NCBI GenBank assembly: GCA_025890175.1
Contig: JANPYM010000002.1
Coordinates: forward strand, 828,383-892,382
Direction of reading: 5' to 3'
Source of the DNA: Ciborinia camelliae
Lineage: Eukaryota; Ascomycota; Leotiomycetes; Helotiales; Sclerotiniaceae
Length of the DNA stretch: 64,000 nucleotides
Part shown: piece after piece, positions 20,769 to 34,000 of the stretch
Numbering within the stretch: the stretch's first letter is position 1
Layout of the letters: each line of letters starts with the position of its first letter
The notes under the pieces: generated by a model
The model's input: only the letters and a program-made list of their open reading frames with translations
Told to the model about the DNA's origin: nothing
Databases searched by the model: none
Program-made: the position numbers and the translations under genes

Positions 20769-22105
20769 GCAAGAAACCAGACAGGCAGATAAGGGGCGTC
20801 TTTTTTCTTTCTTTTTTTCTTATACCTTTTGTGTAGGGCTTCATGGATGGATGGATGGTTGGTTGATACCGGGCTGGGAGCGTTTGAGGTCACAGGATAA
20901 TCTTCATGAACTGACTTGCAAATATTATGTATGATGGATAATTTTTATTGGATGCACAAATCATAATTCATTCTTTCGAATATAATTAAGCTTATTTCTC
21001 TTCTTTTGGTAATTTGATTATCATTAGTTGTGTTACATCGCCATATTAATATAGGCAACAGTGCTGTGCCCCTTTCATTTCTGACTCACACCGGAATCAT
21101 ATCCCCAACACAGCAATGTTTGCACCATTTGCCCGTTCTATCCCCTTCAAATCTTCCTCAGTCCCCCCTTTCGAAAAACTATATAAACCCCCATTATCCC
21201 ACCTTATTCTCTTCCTTTTTTCCTCATCAATCTAGCCGGTGCTTCTCTCACCCTTCGCTTAGATCAAATGTAGTATCTGTTCTATCCATGTTTAACCACT
21301 TGGATCGGTGATTCTTTCACCAACCTTACCTTTGGTTTACCATAATTTTTTGTTCAAAAGCTTCAATGTCATGCGTTGATCGTGTGCAGGGGAGTGAAGG
21401 TGTCCCTGGTATTACACTGCTTCCAGGTGATGCCGATTTTGACTTTTCGTTGCTTCTGTCCGGCGATGCTGGGGGGGGCGAGGAAGAGTTGGGGAGAGTG
21501 GGGGAAGGGCAGGGGGAAGGGCTGGAGGGAAGATAGATGGGATCTTTGGAAGGGGAGAGTGGGGAGGGAGATAGACATGGACTGTGAAAGACAGAGAAGC
21601 GGGAATCGAAGGTTTAAGGAATCAGTGGGAGAGTGGGCTTTGACGGTATATTAGCAATGATTTATAAGATCAATACTCTCTTGTATATAGAATTCAATCA
21701 GCATCAACAGTTCTGTACAGTGCATTGTACAATATATCATACTACCCCTTGTGTAATCGTCGTACAATGATGGTGAATAAACGCTAGGTAATATCTCACA
21801 ATCTCAATCTCAAGGTTGAATTCAATTCGGAATAATGAAATGGCGATATATGCTGTAAGATTTTCCCAGCAGGTCGCAATCTTTAGAGGAAACCTCCACT
21901 GCTACTAGACTGAAGGGGCCACTGTAACCGGCCGTCTTTTCCATTAACACTAACGGAGAGCAATTATCACCTGTTTAATTTGTCTAATCGTACCTCAAGA
22001 TAAAAAGGATCGAAATCGGATACAAAAAGACATCATCGTTAATCGAAAAGTTCTACCGAAAGCATTGCCTGCGAAGGTCGGCAATAGAGTTGTCTTTGGG
22101 TCAAA
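20769..22105. other. Gene-free intergenic spacer
   Basis: No gene is supported. The stretch has pyrimidine-rich tracts around 21120-21240 and a G-rich tract at 21465-21570, but no frame with recognisable content. Confidence 0.5.
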
Positions 22106-22126
22106 TCACGTGATTATATGACTCAT
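22106..22126. promoter_or_regulatory. TCACGTGA box and Gcn4/Cpc1-type site upstream of eIF2B gamma
   Basis: TCACGTGA (22106-22113) and the full palindromic ATGACTCAT (22118-22126) lie close together about 270-285 bases before the eIF2B gamma ATG. ATGACTCAT is the consensus of Gcn4/Cpc1 bZIP factors, and CACGTG is bound by bHLH factors such as Cbf1. Binding is inferred from the sequence only. Confidence 0.4.
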
Positions 22127-22392
22127 GTGATGCTAGTCTCGACATTTTTCACAACTTCGAGAGACAGCGAAATCGCAGGATAATCAACACTTAATTCCAG
22201 AACACAGCCTTCACAACTCGTCTTTAAAGAAGGAGTACCCATTCAGTCGCTAGATTTTACTTCCGTACAATATTCTGCTGTGAACCGTTGGATATTTTGA
22301 GCTGGGTTCCTCTCACATTCATATCTTCGACTTTTCTCAATCATCCCACCTACCTTCGAGACCCTTCTCCACGCGAAAACAAATAACCGATC

Positions 22393-24291
22393 ATGCCTCA
22401 CGCAATGCCAGCACCTGGCTTCCAGGCCATAATTCTTTGTGGACCGGGATCATCTTTCCCCACGTTCACTTCCAATCCAGATGAGAATCCAAAGGCTTTG
22501 ATACCGATAGCAAACAGACCTATGGTCTGGTACCCCATCGATTTCTGTTATCGAATGGGTGTTACCCGTAAGTGAAGTCATATTTCTGTATTTGCCATTA
22601 ATATCCCAAAGACTGCTTTGAATGCACAGTTTTGAGTGCAACACTGAAAAGAGCAGTTTGGTGAATGTCTCTCGGGACTACCTTGAACCCTACAACTTTG
22701 AGGATCTCAAGATACTAACACTTATTCAGATATCACTCTCATTACACCACCTTCTTCAGAAGCGGCTATAAAAACTGCATTGGCCACAAATCCGCATCTG
22801 ACAAGTCTGCCGTTACCAAAACCAGATTTATTAGCACCCGAAGATCTAGATCAAACCACAGGTACTGCACAGATCTTTCGATTACCAGAGGTACGAAACA
22901 TCATCAAAGGTGATTTCATAGTACTTCCCTGTGATTTGGTTTGTGAGCTTGGCGGCGAATCTTTGATAGAATCATGGATGGTAAAGGAAGGAGGTTTGGG
23001 TGGGGCCACTGGAGGAAATCACGAGGGCCCGAAAATGGCACTTGGTGGTGAAAGGGGTGGAAGACGTGGTGGACTTGGAGTGTGGTACGAGACCAAGAGC
23101 GAAACGGTAATCAAAGGTGAAGAAACCGATTTTATTGCAACATCGCCCCTCGCCGCCACCTCCGTACCACCATCGAAATCATCTTTGATTCCCCATATAT
23201 CGAACCTGGTTTATTCTGTTCCCACCGATACCCTCAAGGATATCGTTGAAGACAAAAAAGGGTTGCCCATTCGACATGCCCTAGTCCGCAGCCATCCCCG
23301 TATTCGCATGCTGAGTTCCCATCGAGATGCGCATATTTACATTTTCCCAGCCTGGGTCATCGACATGATCAGCGCGAACGAGCACATGGACAACATTGGT
23401 GAAGATGTTATTGGATGGTGGGCTAAAGCGGGGTGGCAACAAAGTCTAGGGGACAAATTAGGTTTACGAGATCTTTTCGAGAACACACGACCTGATGAGG
23501 TCGATGACAATATGCTTGATAACGGTCCAACAAGTGATGATATCGATTACGGCAATATGAGTTCAACTTGGACCTCTAAGCTCGAGGATCCGCTATCTAC
23601 CAAACCGTCAGACACTTCGGCCTCTAACGAAAAATCAAGCTTGGTTATACCTCCAATCCTAGCATACATTCATCCTTCAAAGCCTACACCGCAAGGATCT
23701 CCACCCCTCATTCGACGAGTCGATACCGCCCCCATCCTTTTAAACGTATCCCTCCAACTCGCCAAAATCGAAGCCATCGATCAAATTGGCCGTGATGCCG
23801 CCTCCCCATTTGCCCATAACAGTAAAATAGCCTACCCGGAAGGAATCGCACAGAAGACTACGGTACGACCCGATTGTCTTTTAGCCGAAAATGTAATCGT
23901 GGAAGAGAAATGCATTATCAAAGAATGCGTCATCGGTGCGAACTGCCAAATCAAAACTGGAGCAAGATTGACTCGTTGTGTATTGATGGACGGAGTGGTT
24001 GTGGGGCAATCGTGTACATTGACGGATTGTGTATTAGGAAAGGGGAGTGTGATTGGAGAGAAATCGGAGCTACAAGACTGTGAAGTTCAAGAGAGTTTTT
24101 ATGTTGACCCTGAGAGTAAGTTCTTACACCCACACCAAATCTTTGAGATATGATTACTGATCAAAATTATCCTAATAGCCAACAAAAAGAAAGACAGACT
24201 CATGAGTTCTGAGGGGTTGGGCTTAGCCACCAAGCAAGAAATTGAAGACTTCAAAAACGATGATTCTGATGAGTCCGCGTCAATTAGCTAG
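22393..24291 (+). CDS. gcd1: Translation initiation factor eIF2B subunit gamma
   Basis: Exons 22393-22567, 22730-24115 and 24179-24291 join in frame (1,674 nt, 557 residues) over introns of 162 and 63 bp. The N-terminus has the nucleotidyltransferase-like signature FQAIILCGPGSSF..., NPKALIPIANRPM and WYPIDFCYRMGV. A region resembling the family's GDFIVLPCDLV strand follows. The C-terminal ~100 residues are a left-handed beta-helix with hexapeptide repeats (ENVIVEEKCIIKECVIGANC and following). eIF2B is the GDP/GTP exchange factor of eIF2, and gamma works with epsilon in the catalytic subcomplex in the cytosol. Gly/Ser/Asp-rich insertions (around residues 100-140 and 250-300) are typical of fungal versions. 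The short acidic last exon (ending SDESASIS) was found by its splice site and extends the protein past the point where the middle exon would stop. Confidence 0.93.
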
Positions 24292-27200
24292 TTTTAGAAT
24301 TTCAATAAATATACCAAAGTGTTGCCCACGCTAAAAATGTCCATCCATACTAGGGAACTCAACCTTCAATATACTTATTTTACAGATCTTTCCTTTTAGA
24401 ACCTCCACCCCTTACTTAAAAGGTTATTTTTCTTCCCACCCATCATCTCTTTGCATCGATACTCCACTCATTTCAACCCCAATATTATATAAAACCATGA
24501 CCTAAGAGACGGAAGCATCTTCATCATCCACTAGATCCCTGAAATTTAAAGCTAGTTTTAGGCAGGGAAGTATGCCCAATTCCTGCTCTATACCTACATC
24601 AAATGCAAAGTAATCCCACGGACACATAATCCATGTTAACATGAACTGCAAAGCAAAAGATGACCCAGGTGCATCAGAGTTAGGGTCTTCAAACTCCTCA
24701 GCTCTCGCTAACCTCTCTACAAATCATGATCCAATCGGGCGACCTACTTATACCCGTAGCCCGTCTCGCATATAGTGTGCTTGACTGCCTAGGTCTTTCA
24801 ATGAGCCAATTTCCTACGTTATGAGGCTGTTGGGTTTTGGTTGACGGGAAGTCTCCCGGTGCCGCCAAGCAGTGCCGCGAGTATCGCAATATATATCCAT
24901 GGCTAGCACAAAGTATATGCTCTGTTGCATTATTCACGTTATATTGACTCATAATAAGTCCGAATCAAGTACCGTGCCATGTGAGGGGGTCCTGCAGAAA
25001 GGGATCATCATTGTATTTCCTCGTTGGGTGGCCATAAACGCCTCCAACTGTTGGTATGCCGAATGCCTAATCCTTATTATGCACTGCAACCATAATTTCA
25101 AATCTTGACAGATTTAACGGCGCTTTTCAAGGGTGTTTATTTGGGGGCACCACGGGGGTGCGGGATGTTAAGATTCAATTGATTGGGCTGGGTTGGGTTG
25201 GGGGGACGGGATGTGAAGATTGAATTGATTGGGTTGGGACGGAGGTGCAGTACTTACTTACCTACCTACCTACACTATTGTTTATGCACGCACTTCTCTC
25301 TTTCTCATACCCCTTCAACTCTTTCAAGTAGTTCCCACGCATCTACCCTTGATTATAACTTTCCTTCCACCTTAAACCAAATCAAGTAGTTTTCGTTCTC
25401 GGAGACATATGTCCAGATTCCAGAATATTACTTTCCCGTCTCAACTTCCCTTTCCTTCTCATTAGTACTCGTATTCTCTCCAATGTTCTTTGACTTTCTT
25501 CGCCATTCCACCAAAGTACTTCATTCACGCTATTCCCACCCATGCATGCCCCCATGCTTTTGATGAGGAACCCTAGCCCCCTCTCACCAACTCCATGTAC
25601 CAATTGAATAGCCTTTGGTAGTTACCCTCACTTTGACTAATAGGATTGCATTTATCATTCGAATAGCCTTTTACAGTTACCCTCACTCTGAATAATAAGT
25701 CATGGGAAATATCTCCTTTGCTACATGTTTATCGCGTTAATGCGTACTACATAGGTTGAGAGGTACTACGTAACACACAATGTAAGCGCTTTCCGCGCGG
25801 GTGGCTGGTACCTCTGTAGTACACTCTGTGTAGGGGGTACCGAACACGTACCACATGGCGAGTACCTCATGGCGATTTATACGATTCGGTGAAAGGGGTG
25901 AGGTAAGACTTCTAGTTTTCCTGCAATGTTTGTGGAGTTGAAGATTCGCTGTGAGATTGATAGGAGCATCTGATGGAGTTCTTCTCTCCTCCATCCCCCT
26001 CCACACAAGGTCCCACATAATCCTACCCATCAAGCTCTCATTAGAATTTCTTCCCCTATCCCCCTATCCCCCGGTCCCCCAAATACCACCACTTCAAAGC
26101 TATACCAAGAATCTTCCCCCCTTTACTACACCCATGATACCCCATTCCTACCCTTACTCTCATCTCTCCATTACCTCCTCATCTGCCCACTTCCTCACTC
26201 CCTTAAATCCCATCTCCGCATAAAAATCCATCCAGCCCCCCTCCCCCCTAATCTTCTTTTCAACCATAAATATCAGAATCAATACCAAAAACCTCTCGAC
26301 TACTAGATACCCAGGGCGCCCCTCAAACTCCCATTCCTTCAAGAATATCCACATGCTTTCCACACATTCCCCATATCATATCCATTCAAAAAAATACATT
26401 CATATTCATCCATCATAAAGCCATCATCCATTACAGATATTGCTTAAACTCCCATCATGTCCCTTCATCACATATTATTATACTTACAGCAATCCACACA
26501 CTTCCCCCTCGAAATAGGCGAATGCCCAAATTACAAACCCACAAGGTCATAATATTCATAGAAAGTTCAATTGTGACCAATTTCTGCATTTACTATATAT
26601 CTACTATCCAGCCCATATATATATATGTATATTATATCCCCACACTAACCCCGTCTCTTTCCTTCGCCCCATACAAAATTTCAATTTCTGGTTACCTGCT
26701 CTAGGACACAAACGAGTCGATCCGAATTTCAAAATTCACTATAAATTATAAACCCATCCCGATCCCCAACATCAACAGCTAGCTCCTAATGACCATCTAA
26801 CCAGCATACATACATACATCTCCTTCCCCTTCTCAACCCAAACACAAACAAAAACACAAACAAAAATCCTTCCGATACCCCTACATCTCCAAAGAGATAG
26901 TCCATGAACACAACAAATAAAACCTCATCCCCAAGATCAAACCTCTCTGCTTCATCCCCTAGCATGCATGAATTTGACCCAGAGACGAAGCAGATTTCAG
27001 AGTTGCGATGCATCACCATCAAGACACCTTAAGATTACATATAGAAAAACCTGCATGAGGGAAACGCAACTCGTAACTTAAGGAGCCTAGGCTAGGATAT
27101 TCTTCTAACCCTGTTGGTTTGTAAGATGACTTTCTCAAATACCTTGGATGCATCCATACAAATGGTGTACATCTCACTTGTTGATATTAGGCGGAGGAGG

Positions 27201-27780
27201 GCAGCCCGGATAGAAATGGGATGAGATGAAACTGACCCCCTACCTCAAGTTTAGGCGAACCCATGGTACGGGTAATAATTGAAACAGAAGTTAAATATAG
27301 GCCGGAAACTTCACAAACACAAGTAACTAACAACGCGAGTAACTTTTCCAAATGAGATGAGACCCATAAGGAGAAATAACACCCACATTTCATCCTAGCT
27401 GAGCATGGCATTTTGTTGGAATGCAATCAAGTGTAAGGATAGCAATATCAGAGAGTAGGTAGACAGATGTAGCCCAGAAAGGCACCAAAATTCATATTAG
27501 AGAGGAATAAATACGCTGCCGCAACAAATGACCGTCTTTCCATCACTAAGCCAAGCCAAGTATCCATCAAAGCCAGCCCCCGCCGCAATTAAAAATTGAC
27601 CCTTTAAGTTGAAAGGGTAACTTCTTGTTTCGTATCCATGAAGAAAGAATCGTATCCCATCATCAAATCAGAAAACCTTCCTTCAATTAAGTAATGAACC
27701 TTTGCATTCTCCCCACAACCGTAGCGAATGTGGTATGATATTGTGATGATCATTGGACCAATAGAGGGATGGAATTGTTC
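24292..27780. other. Gene-poor spacer with short direct repeats
   Basis: No gene is firmly supported. A minus-strand open stretch at 24718-24502 could be a terminal exon (see findings). Direct repeats of about 50 bp (25162-25247, GGGATGT.AAGATT.AATTGATTGGG type) and about 57 bp (25604-25700, GAATAGCCTTT..AGTTACCCTCACT type) are present. Pyrimidine-rich DNA dominates 25980-26900. Confidence 0.45.
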
Positions 27781-29441
27781 TTAATATCGTTCGACATATT
27801 CCTTTTTGGGGTGCTTGATAATGGTTCCTGGGGGATGATCTTCTTTGTAGAACTTGCAGGCAAATGCCATACAAGTAGGCTCCTTGGATCCCACGCTTGG
27901 AATGACCACACTTGGGCAATGATGGCCGTAAATACATTCCTCATTGTCGCAATCTTGGCCATTGACACAAGGATTTTGTCGTGTCAAATGAGCAATGGCC
28001 TTTATTTCTTCATCGGTGGCTTTGTGATCGTGTTCGAAACAGCATTCAGTGCCTTTAGAGCAAGGTCCTCGTAGATAATGATTATTGCATAATTTGTTGT
28101 TATTCGTTCTTCGTTTCACCGCTTCCAATACATCTTTCTTGACGTGTATTGGTGGATCAAGTCCTCGAGGCTCGGGGATCCAGGCCAGCCGCAAAAAAAC
28201 ATTATTTGTAACATCTGGTTTCTTGACTGCTGTTGAAGTGGCTTTACCCAAGGCAGGAGAGGCCACGGCGGTTGGCGGTGTCGGAGGAGGTATAGAGGTG
28301 ACACCTGCCCAAGTTGATGGAGCAGATGTAGAGCTAGCTTCTGTCGCCCGGTCTATCAATTTCTCGGAGCGAAATATATGTTCGAATTTGAGGGTACGTA
28401 GGCCGATGGCAGAGAGTTCGCGGACTATTGGGGGCCCTTCCATTATTGTAATTCTGTTTCGATCGTCCTGTGTAACTACTTCGTCGAGAAATGGTGCATA
28501 CCCGCTATCAAATGATATTCCAAGTAAGAGTTGTTTGCAGTTCCAATTTCTTAAATGCCATCTAATACATTCTTGTAGAAGTCAGTACCATACGATGATA
28601 GCTTGCTGCGGATCGACCATGAATCGCAATATAATTATACGAACCTTTAATCTTTGAATCTGCCCTCTCCTTCCCATGGCCAACATCTATAAAATCGAAA
28701 TGTGCTTTTCCTTGTGTAAATCCTAAAGTAAAATCTTTGAATTTTTCGAGACTTTCGAGCGATCCATCTCGTACCAGGGCCTTTGATAGTCCGGAATAAT
28801 TTGCACAAACTTTTGCCATAATTTCAATCTCCTCAGTTTGAGGTCCACTACATTGTTCGAGTATTGATGCTCGGAGAAGGTTGGCTGCCTTTTTGCCTCC
28901 TTCGAGCCCTTGATTTATGAGATCCTGGTTGAACTATGTAACACCCATCAGCTGAAGTTGAGACGGGATATGACAGATGCGCAACTAACAATCATGCCAT
29001 CGGCATCAACTAGGGCCATTATGTACGGATTTCGATTCTATTTTGCGATATATCAGTGATTGGCAGTCATCAGACCAGCTCCTTTCCTACCTGCAAGATA
29101 CCATTCTCAGTGATAGCCCGGTCTAAATGTTGGCTGGTCAAATTCCAATGTATTTGCAATTCTCTTCTAGACTTTCTCGAATCATCCAAGTCCAGATGTG
29201 CATCCTCCAATTCTTTTGTGAGACGATCATTTTCATGTCGCAGACCATTTTCGACCGTTTCGATATAAATGAGAAGGTCCTGGGAACAATTGAAGTTAGC
29301 ATAACTAATTCTTCTCCAACATCAAGATTTCGTCGGCGAATAATCAGAAACAGAAACACCCACCTTAATTAATTCATTGCCCGTTTCTCTTTGCGCTTCT
29401 AACCTATTGAAACGCTGAACGAAATTTTCCATCATCGCCAT
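27781..29441 (-). CDS. Fungal tandem CCCH zinc-finger protein with NYN-like domain
   Basis: Five exons on the minus strand (29441-29364, 29279-29091, 29037-28990, 28933-28645, 28571-27781) join in frame to 1,395 nt and 464 residues; the introns are 53-84 bp with consensus sites. Residues 1-85 form a charged coiled coil. A region with the motif PYIMALVDADGMIF (~93-106) begins a domain whose D-x-D strand and following helices recall NYN/PIN-type folds; that link is inference. Near the C-terminus are two CCCH fingers: C-x8-C-x5-C-x3-H at 363-382 and C-x5-C-x4-C-x3-H at 403-418. This combination is known from uncharacterised fungal CCCH proteins. A role in RNA binding or processing is likely from the fingers. 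No signal peptide or membrane segment is seen. Confidence 0.85.
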
Positions 29442-31060
29442 GATAGCTTTAGCTTTATGGGATATTAATATAGATAAAGTGAAGATAGAATTATTTAAAC
29501 TCAATGTAATATTAATATTTAATTGATGTTGTCGCGTGGGAACTTTTTTGGAAGCTTTCAATAATTGGAGACGCGACAGCGATGTGGGGAGCATACATGG
29601 GGCACTAGGGCTGTACTCCGTATTTATTATAGTAGCTGGAGTGAGTGTATTACCTGAGCTGAACCTGACCTGATCTGGATGTTGAGAAATGGGAATACCT
29701 TCAAATTTACCAAAAGAATATTCTCAGTCAATGTGATTAATTGATTTTTATGTATTTATTAATGTTAAAAAAAAAGAGGTCTTATAATTTTATTATGATG
29801 AAAGTGTCCTCCCCTTTCTCTAGATTTTTAATATGTTGAGGAAGTTTTCTTTCATTAGTAAGAATCCCTCCCAATTGATTACCTAGGTTTGCAGTCGAGT
29901 CCCTCCTTGCCTTGAGAAATTTATTTATGTAACAACCGCGAGCAAGCGATGAGAGAAGAGAGAAGAGAGAAGTATACTCATGTTTGATGCTATTGCTACT
30001 GTACAGTCTCGGAATTCTGCAGCAAGCAATCCATCTGCGAAGAATTATCTTTTCTTTTCTCAATTTGTGGAGGTTACATTGAAGACGGGAGTTTATGCTG
30101 CCAAGTTATCATTTCCAGTGTTCACAGGGCCTATGCTAATGCCGACCGTATGTTTGACAAACGAACAGAGGATTGTCAGCAACATCATAGCAGGAGCAGA
30201 TCAATAAATCAAGCGTAATAGTTTGAGACAAAAGTACTTAGATCTATGTGCTTGTTTTCTTTTCATCAAAGTAGAACTACCCAGTACTTAAGCAAAAGTT
30301 TGTGAGCGGAGGAGAAAGTTTGATAATAATGGTCAGCAAAAACGGTGTTCCCCAACTATATGACGGGTGACGGAGGGCCATACATCGGTGTCGGTGAGTT
30401 CTATCCTCATGTTCTCTCTCAGACTCAGTAGCTAGCTAGCTGCTCTTCCTTTTCGAGGTGAAAGTGCGAGTCGCCGATATACCACAGCGGTTCCAATCTC
30501 TGGAAGACCTCAAGAAGGGGTAATAGCTTTGCCTTGGTGACCCAACACATCAATCTTAATCAGTCACGGCGGCAGAGACGAATGGATATGGAAAGATATA
30601 AAATTGCGCAATGCTCTCCTGCTTTTGATGTCCAAGAATCGAGCAAATAGCAAACTGTAATGTTTGAAAACCAACCCAAAATATCGAAACATCTACTCCT
30701 CAAAATTCATTCAAAATTCCTTCCAAGGTCTTTATTCTCATAAAAATCTAAATAATGTATATGTGAGGAAATTGTATTGATAAGGAAGGAAATTTAAGAT
30801 CAAAATATTGTACAGCTAGCTGACTGATTTACCACTCAACTCCCTCCATTGCGCATAATCTTGACAACCCAACCACTGTCAACCAGAGATTTACATATAC
30901 ATACATACTCAATGATTCTGAACATAACCCTTGATCCCTATCCAAAACCCAACGACCAACACCTTAACATCACCATCAATTAACCTTAAACTCACCACCA
31001 ACCCCCTTAAAAATTTCCCCAACAAAATCCGACCGATGTTCATCGTACCACCCCGCCCCC
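29442..31060. other. Gene-free AT-rich spacer
   Basis: No gene is supported. A 75-codon ATG frame at 29980-30207 (plus) has no recognisable content. Purine-rich AGAGAAGAG repeats occur at 29950-29970. Just left of the gap the minus strand has a short open frame that ends ...GEFKVN and enters the gap. Confidence 0.45.
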
Positions 31061-31070
31061 NNNNNNNNNN
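31061..31070. other. Assembly gap (10 N)
   Basis: Ten Ns flanked by C-rich runs (CCCCGCCCCC on the left, CCCCCTCCCC some 20 bases to the right). The homopolymer-like context may explain the break. Flanking sequences do not repeat each other, unlike the second gap. Confidence 0.95.
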
Positions 31071-34000
31071 CCCAACCATAAGCGAACATCCCCCCTCCCC
31101 CCCTAAACATTTGGTGTAACGTGGAGCAGAACAGGGGTCCTAAGCGCCGACGAGGCCCCTCCTTATCTCTTCCCTGACCAAACTTGAAACAGCATACCAA
31201 CAGGTATTTGGGGGGGAAAGGTTCCAGTGACTTATGGGGTACTTGAAGTGATACTTTATTTTCACGCCGAGGGGACAGTTCATGGATGAAGAGGGGAAAT
31301 TCGTATGCGAGCCCACTTCATCGCCGATTGAACATCGGAACCTTCCGACGAACGGGATTTCCAGCGGATATATCGGGATGAGAAAAATAAAAAAGGTTCT
31401 GAACAAGGAAGCCGACGGATGTGAATACTTGGGTCGCCTAAATGGACCAACGTGTTGGTATCTCCCGAGACGAGGCAAATACCGGGAATGTGGTTCAGTG
31501 CCCGAGATTTCGGTGCCCAGCATTTCGGTGCCCGAGATATCTGTGATTGAAGGCTTGTTGCTTCGGGATGGCTTGATGGGCGTGACGAGGGTCGGCATAA
31601 CGCGGGTCTTGGGACGTCTTGGAACGGCATATGTAATGGTAGGTTTTGGAAATTTGATGTGTGCATTTCATTCAGACAGCTCGGTAAGATTGGGAATCTC
31701 GATGTGATGTTTTCATTTTGACGTTTTATGTTCTTGATGCTTGCAATTTGAGTCTTGGGACAACATCTTGAGGAATATTAATGATTGATCCCAACGTGTA
31801 CTTTTAATCTTTCGATTAATGGGCTCTTGTCACTTGCAGAGTGTTTTATGGGGATGAAGTCATGTATTGAAATTATAGTGTAATTAATTAGTTTGATTCT
31901 ATGAAGCAGATATGCCATACATGGCAATTTGGCTACTTTCTCTGGCTTGGAATCTTGGGTAGGAGAATATGAGATTAATATTGAATTAATGAACCAAAGT
32001 ATATAAAACAATAATGGACAAGCCTATGTTCAAGGTGTATCATGCCATCGATGGTGAGGGTATCAACGCCTCTCGCCCCCAGAAGAACTTTTCAAAGTCC
32101 CTGATACGCCATCTACCTAAGACTTACTAAATCCTGCAGACTCATCTAAATCTTAACTGGCGGCAAATCTTACTACCCAAAAAAGTAGACCGGTATTTGA
32201 ACGCAGTATGGTGAAAGCTCTCGTCCAGTTGATAGATAGGTCACAGGGGAAGTACCGTTGCCACCTTGTACATATAAGTTCTTGTATTGGTCTCCACAAC
32301 TCATGGTCGTCGCGATGATGGTGCTAGTTCCATGATCTTGCCGCATGCAAACTTCGAGATAGCTCTATTATTTTCAATCGTACCCTGTTCGTGAACCGTA
32401 CATAGTTTGGTATCTGAGGTATCTGCTAATTACTTGTTGCCTAGGTAGTCGGCAGAAAATTTAGTCCTCGGCTGAATCATGCACGTCTCATATCCAAAGG
32501 AGATCATCTGCATCTATCGAAGGTTAGCACGGTTACAGCTTACCTTCGTTTCTGTGCCTCTTCAGAATACAATTTTGAGTAATTCTTGACTGCTAGCCGG
32601 TCTTGAAGATCCCAGGGACTATTGGAAGCAGAGATTTCGAAAGACGGGGACCATGTTGCCAGTCGATGAATAGGTGGATATATGTCCATGCGTGAGGTTG
32701 CTGAAATTCCACCATAGACAACTTGCAATGCTTGCAGATGCATTCAATTTGATATCAGGGAGCTGATGATATGTCATATGGGAATAAATTATGATCTCTT
32801 TCAACTTTTGCGATACCAATGAAGAACTTCTCTGTAGAGAATTTGGTAGATTCGAGGACGAACGTTGGCAGCATGATGCGGATGGAGATAGTATTAGTTA
32901 AAAGATTGATGAGGTAGCATGGCAGAGGTGAATGTATCGAAGATGAAGGTAGGGCAAGGACGTTTTTGCAATATCCTAGTCTCTCGGCTCGGTTGGTATG
33001 CAAATTGGCGTTCGGCGAAATGGAACTTGATAGATGCTTGTTTGGCTAGCGAGTATTTCAATCGCCAACATTATATTAACTGACAAAACCCTCCTCGTGT
33101 CATATGCAAGTGGTATGGGTTATGGTGTGCCGAAACCTTTCGAAAATGCCAGTACTACTTCAAACGTTTCTGGAAAGTCGATCGTCGTATATAGCATCGT
33201 CGTCTCCACCCTGCCACGCCGCCATGCTAGGTTATTGTATGTGCATTGGTAGCTTTTGGAATCGTTTCGTGATGCTTCTGCATATGTTGATGCTGAATCG
33301 ACGATATGGAAGGAGGGTAGAATGATGAGTGTGTTGAAAGCCCTGCGAGCATTAAAGCGAGCCTATCACGTTGTATTGCTAATAACGGTAGCAAGGCCTA
33401 GAGGCCTAGAACATGCAAGTCACTTATTTTGTGATTTGTGACCTGTTTGCTCCAATGATAATGAAAGGGCAAATTGTTGAACCGTTGAATCAACCTTGAC
33501 CGATTAATTCGAGAGCCGCCGTTGTCCATCAAAGTATTTGGGGTCGAGAGTTTTTGTTCATTCACATCGAGATCGACATGGTACGAGAACCATTGAGGCA
33601 ATTATTCAGTGTGGAAAGAGTTGTGTGTGTGTATGTGTTGTGTGTATATGTACCTGTTTCTAAGTATTGATTGAGTGCAGGTGCTGTGCTTAACACTTTG
33701 GACGTGGTAAAAGGCATCTCCGCAAGGTTTGAGCATTGAGACGGGGTAATTCACCCCAATTGAAGGAATAGAATGCCATTTCGAGATTTCAACCGCTTAT
33801 TGGTGCTGCGAAATAGTTTTTTGACAATCAAAGATGTTTGCTGACTGGAGATGTTAAAGTTAAAGAAAAGGGCTGGCATTGAATATAGCTGAAGTTTTGG
33901 CCATCCCACTTTAAATGCATTGAGCATGATATTATTTACAGGCAACATCCAAGTACTGAAACTAGCTCTTTTTTTGCTGGGACTACCATCTGCTCGAGCC

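Noticed and set aside
29980..30207. 75-codon plus-strand ATG frame
   Set aside because: No domain, no splice or promoter evidence, AT-rich surroundings.
31140..31707. Long antiparallel open frames on both strands (128-152 codons)
   Set aside because: They overlap each other fully, have no domain, and their length is partly due to a GC-richer patch with a short direct repeat.
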